A DNA stretch of 64,000 nucleotides from assembly GCA_011799875.1 (NCBI GenBank), contig CM022303.1:298294362-298358361 (forward strand), in the 5' to 3' direction. Below, piece by piece: positions 57,340 through 64,000 of this stretch. The position numbers were made by a program, and so were the translations under genes. The notes under the pieces are model-generated. The model was given only the letters and a program-made list of their open reading frames with translations, was not told where the DNA came from and did no database searches. The DNA is from Thinopyrum elongatum. Lineage: Eukaryota; Streptophyta; Magnoliopsida; Poales; Poaceae. Numbering within the stretch: the first letter of the stretch is position 1; each line of letters begins with the position of its first letter.

Positions 57340-58300
57340 GAGTGCGAGAATTAAAGTCAAGAAGAAATTTCATGGCGATCCATGAAAGGGATTTTCTGAA
57401 ATAGCAAAGGTCTTGCGGACTTGGCTAAGCGTAGGTTTTTGGCTGAGGCGTCCCGGGACTATAAGCTTGATTTTATTGCGCTGCTTTAGACAGGGCGCGA
57501 TAATTTCACCTCGCAGTTTCTGACCATGATTTTTGGTGGTCTAGATTTTGATTGGCACTGTTTGCCACCTCGGGGAAGGTCTGGCGGGATCTTGCTCGAA
57601 GTCAACTGTGAATCTCTTGAGATGGTGAAGGTGTTTATGGGTGAGTTTGCCGTCAAGTTTCATGTGCGATTGAAAGTTGACGGTTTCAGGTGGGCAATTG
57701 TGGCGGTGTACGGAACGGCACAGCCAAAGCTCAAACCTGACTTCCTTGCAGATCTATTAAGGATCTATGGAGGGGAGACCCTACCGATCTTAGTTGGTGG
57801 AGACTTCAATATCATTAGAAGAAGAGAAGAAAAGAACAATGACAATTTTTATGGTAGATGGTCATTCATGTTTAATGCGATTATAGAAAGCCTAGACCTG
57901 CGAGAGATTGAACTCGCAGATAGGCAATTCACTTGGGCGAATAATCTTCTGAATACAAAATAGGTAAAGTTGGACAGAGTTCTCACGAGTGTTGAGTGGG
58001 AATAAAAATTTCCCTTCGTGATGGTGCAAGCGTTATTAAGAGGAATTTCTGATAATACACCCCTCCTTATTGACTCTGGTGAGGCGACTCATCAAGGAAA
58101 CAAGCATACTTTCTCTTTCGAAACTGCGTGGTTTGAGAGAAAGGGGGGGTTCCTTGAGTTGATAGCAAAGGAATGGGCGTCAGAGCAAAGGGGTGAGTCC
58201 AATATCGAAAGATGGCAATCTAAGATTAGACACTTACGATAGTTTTTAAGGGGTTGTGCTAAGAATGATAGTGGTGTTTATAACCAGCGGAAAGGGAGGC
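57340..58300 (+). pseudogene. LINE ORF2 endonuclease fragment
   Basis: One frame encodes the apurinic endonuclease domain of a plant LINE, with FDWHCLPPRGRSGGILL, WAIVAVYG, PILVGGDFNIIR (catalytic D and N) and GISDNTPLLIDSG (normally SDH). In-frame stops are at 57487-57489, 57961-57963 and about 58000-58002. The RT part is absent, and the sequence changes character after about 58300. An internal LINE fragment is unusual, because LINEs normally lose the 5' end. It must have lost its 3' part by deletion or by another insertion. Confidence 0.82.
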
Positions 58301-58656
58301 CGTGTGTCCAAATCGAAAAAGAAAGAAAGAAAAGACTTGTTGTTCCCCGGACTCCGCCACCGCTAGCAACGTCACCCTCGCTCGCGCTGCCGTGATCCGC
58401 CGACCTCACGCCAAATTGTCGCCGCGATTGGACGACCTACGACCTCGCGCTCAGTCGCCGTCGGTTCACTGCCACGGACCTCGCGCCCCTTCACTGTCGC
58501 CGATTCGTTGACCTCCCGCGTATCTGCCCGCGCCACCAACGATTCGTGGACCTCACCTGCACCTCCATCTGCGCCTCTGATGGCTCGTCGCCATCATCAT
58601 CCCAGTCCGCATCTCCATCCCCTCTGCTGGCTTCCTTGCTCCATCACCTCCCGAAG
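58301..58656 (+). other. GC-rich exon-like segment, unassigned
   Basis: Cytosine-rich sequence in the style of a grass first exon or 5' UTR, ending in CCCGAAG|GTAAGA at about 58657, a good splice-donor match. No start codon with a conserved frame is apparent and no protein is recognised. It could be a gene fragment carried by a transposon. Confidence 0.25.
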
Positions 58657-59182
58657 GTAAGAACAAGTTTCTGAATTTTTGGAATCATTGTGAAAACTGA
58701 TTTTTGTTGCTAAATATGTATGAATAGATACGCTTGCAATTGTAGTGTTCGGTTTCTTTGTTGCTTCTGAAAGAAGAATGCATGTGACAAAAAAATTAAA
58801 ACTTGAATCTATGGACCAATTGGCACTGATTTATCTTGTGATTGGTGAATATGAAAGAATACATATTGCCACGCATGCCAATCACAAAGTCCCACCAAGT
58901 CGGAATGTAAGAAAATAGAAATCCTTACAGTGCCAAACAAAAGGAACTCCTACCTTACTAGCAACTTGTACTCCACCATTCTGAACATGTTCAGAGTACA
59001 AACTGTAGCATCTAAAATAACTTCGGCTGCAACCAAAATGGGTCAGCATCTATGTCTTCAAGAATAGGAGCTGTCAACAGATCAGTGAAAATTTCCATGA
59101 ACTCATGTTTTTTAGAGCTTGCTTCATTTGGTATTGGTTTGGCCTGTTTTGCTGATTTTTTGAGACAACCTTCGTTACCGAA
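58657..59182. other. AT-rich stretch, possibly intron or transposon
   Basis: No long ORF. On the minus strand, around 59010-59100, MEIFTDLLTAPILEDIDADP and a stop shortly after can be read, possibly continuing the ORF at 59183-59491 through an intron or frameshift. Confidence 0.25.
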
Positions 59183-59491
59183 CTAGTCTGTGATGTTATG
59201 TTCTCCTTTTCTTCCTGTTGTCTGATGGAAAAATCTTCTCTTTCTTTTCTCATTCTGGTGGTAGATGATGTTTTTTCCTTGTTCTCTTGTGTTGCCTCTC
59301 AGAGAAACCTTTTTTTTCCTTTTATAGCCTTTCTTCTCAACCTCTTTTTTATTCAGACGTGCATCACTCAATAATTCATTTGATGTTTGAGTCACCTGTG
59401 CAGCACTCGACAATTCATTTGATGTTCGTGTCACCTGGACATGGCATCTTTCTTCAACATTAGTTGTGCATGCACCTAATAGTCCTTTCAC
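59183..59491 (-). CDS. Unidentified basic ORF, minus strand
   Basis: 102 codons with a two-fold imperfect repeat (VTRTSNELSSAAQ / VTQTSNELLSDA) and a Lys/Arg-rich centre (KKEVEKKGYKRKKKV) that could act as a nuclear localisation signal. The start is uncertain, since the frame may begin upstream of 59491. No family recognised. It might be a transposon accessory protein or a host gene fragment. Confidence 0.3.
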   Translation of the reverse strand: MKGLLGACTTNVEERCHVQVTRTSNELSSAAQVTQTSNELLSDARLNKKEVEKKGYKRKKKVSLRGNTREQGKNIIYHQNEKRKRRFFHQTTGRKGEHNITD

Positions 59492-60295
59492 TTGCTTAGT
59501 AGCACTAATAAGTGCATTCTCGATGACAATACAACATTCTCAGAGTTGGTTGCTAGAGTTGCCAACTCACAACACATGTGTATAGGAAAATTGTATCGGG
59601 TGATGGCTTCCAACTTTGATTTTCAACTACAGTCCATCCACATGCAATTAGTATGAAGATACAAAGTCATCAAAACAGAAGGTAACATGCATACGAGGTA
59701 ACAGCAAAAGTAAAACAGACACACATAGAAGGAAATACGCTTAAGTACAACAAGATAAAAGAAAAAATATAGCATGACAACACAAAGAAATTGAAAGTCT
59801 TTAGATAGAAAGCAAGCAAAGTCTTCACGACATAGTACGTAAGTAAATGGGAGTGAAGTGATATCATCAGTTGCTTGACGAAGACACATGCTTTGTTGGA
59901 CCAGTTCCAGTTGTTCTGACAACTGTACGTCTGGTTTGAGAGGCTGAGATTAAACTGAGAAGACCAAGCCTTCGTCTTATTCTCCTTGAGCTAAGGTCAC
60001 TTAGACCTCTCCCATTCACTCAGGCAAGTCTTCAAGGTAGACTTTTGAAACCTTCACTGACTCGTTCTTTAGCCTTCCACAATTGTCTGCTGGAACCTCA
60101 GAACATGATGCCTAATCGTCCGGAAGAACGTCCGGAAGATCACAGTCTTCAAGTATCATAAATCTTCTGTCCACTCAGAACAAATTCTTCAGTGATGCTT
60201 AATCACTTTGGCAACTACAATGTCCCATAAAAGAAAACAAAAGTCTGATGAACCTTATGATCAAACTGATCACAACCTCAAATAGCTATGATTAA
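59492..60295. other. Unassigned stretch
   Basis: ORFs on the minus strand (59623-59922) are hydrophobic but low in complexity and unconvincing. From about 59940 the sequence looks like noncoding transposon interior leading into the Athila fragment. Confidence 0.3.
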
Positions 60296-60391
60296 ATATT
60301 TGTTTACTAATGACATTAATGGGCATGTTATACAATTTTGTGAGGAAGCAACTAAAATTGTTAAGCGTAGGCGTCTTCCTAGTGTTGTTGG
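60296..60391 (+). pseudogene. Fragment of Athila-type polyprotein (gag/protease junction)
   Basis: The plus frame reads NDINGHVIQFCEEATKIVKR, similar to DNIDGHVIYFCDEAARIAK of the outer element (about 6410-6470, minus strand), just before the protease active site. Interrupted at 60391 by the LTR that follows; the rest is presumably beyond the window. Confidence 0.65.
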
Positions 60392-63300
60392 TGTAACACC
60401 CCATGTCATTAACCACAGTAACCTTCCACTGTTAATGCCATGCCACCATGATTAACAGTGCTTGATCATTATTACATCATATCACATTTCAAATTCCTAA
60501 TTCAAACTTCAATTTAAATTAAAGTGAAAAAAAAAGTTGTTCAAATCAGAAACTAAAATATTCATTAAATGGAAAATAATCCATAACTATTTATGTTAAG
60601 AAAACAACATCACCTAAAACCCCTAGATGAGTCTAACCTCCTAAAACAGTGCTAATACAGCAATTTTTAATTGCCAAATGATTTAATTAAAAACCAAATG
60701 AGTTCAAAAATTACCCCAAACAATCTCTGGCAGTACTAGATATTGCTTAGTATTTGATTTGACCAAATCACCTTTTTTACAAAAGCCAAATGGTAGCCAA
60801 ACATTTTACCAAACAGAAATAGAATCAGAAAACAGAAAATTAAAATAAGCAAAGGGCCTACGCTACTGTGGCGCTGGGCTCTAGTGCAAAGTAGCGCACG
60901 ACCCAGCCCACCTCACCTTTTCTCTCACCCCCGTCGCCGTGTCGCCGTTCCGGTGGCCGAGCGCGCCTCCTCCGGTCGCTGCTCGCCACCGCGACGAGGC
61001 AGGTGGCTGGGGGGATAAGGTCGAGCCCTATCCCTCCCCCCTGGACGCCGCCCTCACTTCTCCCCCTCCACCTCGCTCGCTCGCCTTTCCCTCTTCCTCC
61101 CCGCGACAAGCCGAGCGCCGCCGTCGCCGCACCGTGCTCCATTGCGGCCACCGTGCTCCATCTGCCTCTCCGACCCGTCCACTGGGCTCGCCGATGTCGG
61201 CCGCCTCGTCTCCAACCACGCGCGCGTGTCGAGGGGCTCTGCATCGCCGGACTGCCTCTCCTTCTTCCTCTACGGCCGCCGTCGATCGCCGCCTCGATTC
61301 GCCGTTGCTGCAGCTTCTAAGCTTTTCGCCGGCCACCGTGTGCCCCTCGGTGAGCTTCCCGCTCGAAACCCCTTTCCGCCCGCTCGTTTTGGTGCCCATA
61401 GCCACCGACACCGTCGAGGCCAAAGCTCGCCGCCGTTGCCTGCTCCACCCCGTGGCCACCGCTATCGCAGCCCTTGCTTGAGCACGGCCAAGAGCTCCTC
61501 GTACTTCCAGGAGCCCAGTGAGCCCAGCCGCGCATCCTGCCGAACCCCGTAGCCCCAGATTCGGCCTCTCCCATCTCCGGCCGCCGCAGCGCTCGACACC
61601 GCCGTCACCACGGGCCACCCCGCGACCTCCCGTCCGTCCCATCGGATGCGCGATGTCGCTGGCTTTCGAACGCCGCCCCGCGCGCTGCGAACGGCGAACC
61701 ACAGCAGAATTCCGCCCGACTCCGGCGACCAACCGCCGCGGAAACGGTCGCCGGAGCAACTCCGGCGCCGCCCGCTGACCTGGCCGCCACGTGGACACGC
61801 CTGGGTCACTAGCCGATGGGCCCCGCAGCCCTGTTGACCCCGTTGACTCGGGTCAACGCGCTGATTAGGCTGGTCTAGACACTGACCAGTGGGCCCGTGT
61901 GGTTAATTAGCTAAATAGGTTTTTTTTTAAAACTAATCACTAATCAGACACTGACAACCGGGGTCCACCCCACTAATTAACCCTGTTAGATTTGTTTAAA
62001 CCTCTGTTAAACCCAGAGAGGCTGACAGGTGGGCCCCACCTGTCAGTTTGACCAGTCAGCAGCTCAGCTGACCGCTGACGCATTGCTGACGTCAGGCTGA
62101 CGTAGTAATTTCTTTTCTGTTAATTTAAATAATTTCTGAAAATGTTATAATCTTTGAAAATCTGTAGAAAATAAACCGTAGCTCGGATGGAAAAACTTTA
62201 TATATGAAAGTTGCTCAGAACGATGAGACGAATCAGAATACGCTCTCCGTTTATCTGTCACATGCCTCTAACTACCTGAACATGTGACCTTCCCCTCTGG
62301 TTCATCTGTCTGACAGATGCCCAGAGCCGGATATTTTCCCGCTTCATCTACGATGCGTATCACTGCGTTAGGTCACCCCTAACACCGCGTAGTGCCATGT
62401 CTTGTTTTGTGATTACTTTCGTTGCCGTGTATTTACTTGTTTCTTCCCCCTCTTCTCTCTCGGTAGACCCCGACGTCGACGTAGCTCCCGAGGCCGACGC
62501 CGCTCAGGAGCCCGACGACGCAGTTGACGATCTTGCCCTTGCCGCTGAGCAAACAGGCAATCACCCCCTTTTGAGCATTCCGATATCGCCCACTCTCTTC
62601 TCTCTTATGCTTGCATTAGAAGTTACTGCTACTGTTGTTATCCTAATTCTGCTGCATAGCCTGTTTTATTGTAACCTACTGTTGATACCTACATGTTATC
62701 CTAAACTGTTTAGTATAGGTTGGGTAGAGACCCATCAGAGACCCCACTCATCCCGACTGCCCCGCTGGATTAACAGAAGACCCGATCAACGGGATCGAAG
62801 ACCAGGCCCCGGCACCGCACATCACTTCCCCTCCTTAGTTGCTCGACACTACTGGGTTACTATCGAGTGCCGAGGGTGATACCTCGTCAGGACTTCTGAT
62901 GATAACCTTGTTGGTTAGTTAATCGGTCGTGGTCAGCGAGGGTGATTCCTCCTACACCACCCCCGATAGCGACGTCGTCGTGCAACCTCTGAAGTGTGGA
63001 CCTCGAGGGTGATTCCTCCTTCGTTCACCTTGACAGTAACATCAGAGGGAATTCCATCGAGGGTGATTCCTCAGGGTTCCCCTTGGTGTTAGACACACTA
63101 TTACCATTGTTACTATGACTTTACACTGAAACATGTTACTAAAGGCGGGTCGGCCCTGAGGGGTACCCGCGCGAGCTTAATTGCGAGTGATGTGGAATCG
63201 GGTGGACCTGCATGGTGCCCGAGAGTTGAACACGAGGCGTGGCCGGGCATTCCTAGCCCTTGCCGCAAGTCCTCGAGACGGGGCGACGGGGTCACATCTT

Positions 63301-64000
63301 TCGTGAGTCTCTGCTTGTTTCCGCACTACCAACACACTAAAGGTTTGGATATTTGATCCGAGGGGCCTCTGGCCTGATAGCACTAACCATCACATGGGCA
63401 TAGTATGGGTGTTTTGCGTCGTATACTTCAGCCGAAGCTTAATGGACGTCAGCGACTGAGCGGCGCGCGCCGAGTTGGACTGGTTACGCAACTGCGCTTG
63501 TATTAAGGGGTTGCTAGGTCTGCTCTCGGCCGCCTGACGCAACGTGCAGGAGTTCCCGGGGCGATGGCCCAAGACCCCTGGGGGCATAGGTTAGTCCGGC
63601 GTGCTGACCTCTCTGTTAAGTATTTGGTCGGGTTGCGGCGTATCGTTTGGCCGAGGCCGGGCATGACCCAGAAAAGTGTGTCCGGCTAGAGTTAATCGAG
63701 CGTGGTGGGTAAGTTGGTGCACCCCTGCAGGGAAGAAAACATCTATCGATAGCCTGTCCTACGGTAACGGACACTCGGAGTTGTATCCCGATCGGTACAA
63801 CTAGAATTGGTGACCTGAGATGAAATGGATAGTATGGCTCTGGGATTGCTTTCTCGCAGGGAGTCGAGAAAGGATCTCTGGGCGAGGTTGATGACACTAC
63901 TACTACTTTACATTATGTTAATCTGCACTCTTCTAATGCTGCAAGACTGATGAAGATGCTAGTCTTTGATAGGACTAGGCTCTCCCCTCTATTCTGGCAT
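60392..64000 (+). repeat. LTR of a diverged Tekay-like chromovirus, cut by window end
   Basis: Begins TGTAACACCCC and is collinear with 28957-32760 and 39147-42950, with much divergence in the first 2 kb and high similarity from about 62440 on. Contains the GC-rich block (60900-61800), a hairpin at 60861-60896, the exon-like frame 62467-62568 and four GAGGGTGATNCCTC motifs (62872-63072). Five bases upstream are GTTGG. The rest of the element lies to the right of the window. Confidence 0.88.

Noticed and set aside
59623..59922. Hydrophobic ORF of 99 codons on the minus strand
   Set aside because: Low complexity in an AT-rich region, with no start context, motif or partner exon.

Overview
This window looks like a piece of a large grass genome, most likely Triticeae (wheat, barley, rye or a relative). 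The basis is the transposon content: Athila-lineage gypsy elements whose LTRs start TGATACGTC and which use a tRNA-Asp primer site, a chromovirus with 4.35-kb LTRs, an Au-like SINE, and a GC-rich intronless grass-type gene. I could not run a database search, so family names are by recognition only. About 90% of the window is transposable elements. One host gene is intact, an EXO70 exocyst subunit at 54888-56687 (+).

Left block (1-17067, minus strand). A decayed Athila-lineage element (3' LTR cut by the window start, 5' LTR 14982-16503) carries gag, protease, RT/RNase H, integrase and a post-pol ORF. A 7.3-kb non-autonomous relative (6623-13954, TSD ATAAG) splits its gag from its protease. The outer element sits next to the end of another LTR (16504-17067). 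From 17068 to 23148 there is a promoter-like stretch with a regular palindrome array (17773-18157), a 355-bp tandem duplication (18847-19565), a 5'-truncated LINE (about 19900-21836) and unassigned spacer.

Middle block (23149-46303), a three-level nest. A roughly 1-kb Mutator-like element with long inverted repeats and a 9-bp TSD (ATTTATCCA) encloses a GC-rich, possibly captured, segment. It was hit by a non-autonomous Athila-type element (23638-45754, TSD GCGGC). That element was in turn hit by a Tekay-like chromovirus (28957-43494) with a chromodomain, an extra leader ORF and a pol broken by stops and one frameshift.

Right block (46304-64000). A short SINE (46385-46554, 11-bp TSD) is followed by an unusual LTR-internal-LTR-internal-LTR copia element (46639-54622, TSD TGAAC). 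Its second internal copy ends in a microhomology deletion, and its right edge lies about 265 bp upstream of the EXO70 start codon. Downstream of EXO70 are a 183-bp MITE (57046-57228), a LINE endonuclease fragment, an unassigned stretch, and a scrap of Athila coding sequence split by the LTR of a diverged relative of the chromovirus, which runs off the window end.

The most interesting signals are structures inside the mobile elements: a hairpin just upstream of the polypurine tract whose stem covaries between elements while the AGGA loop stays fixed; repeated copies of the polypurine tract sequence, some inside coding regions; and short reading frames and hairpins conserved inside the chromovirus LTRs.
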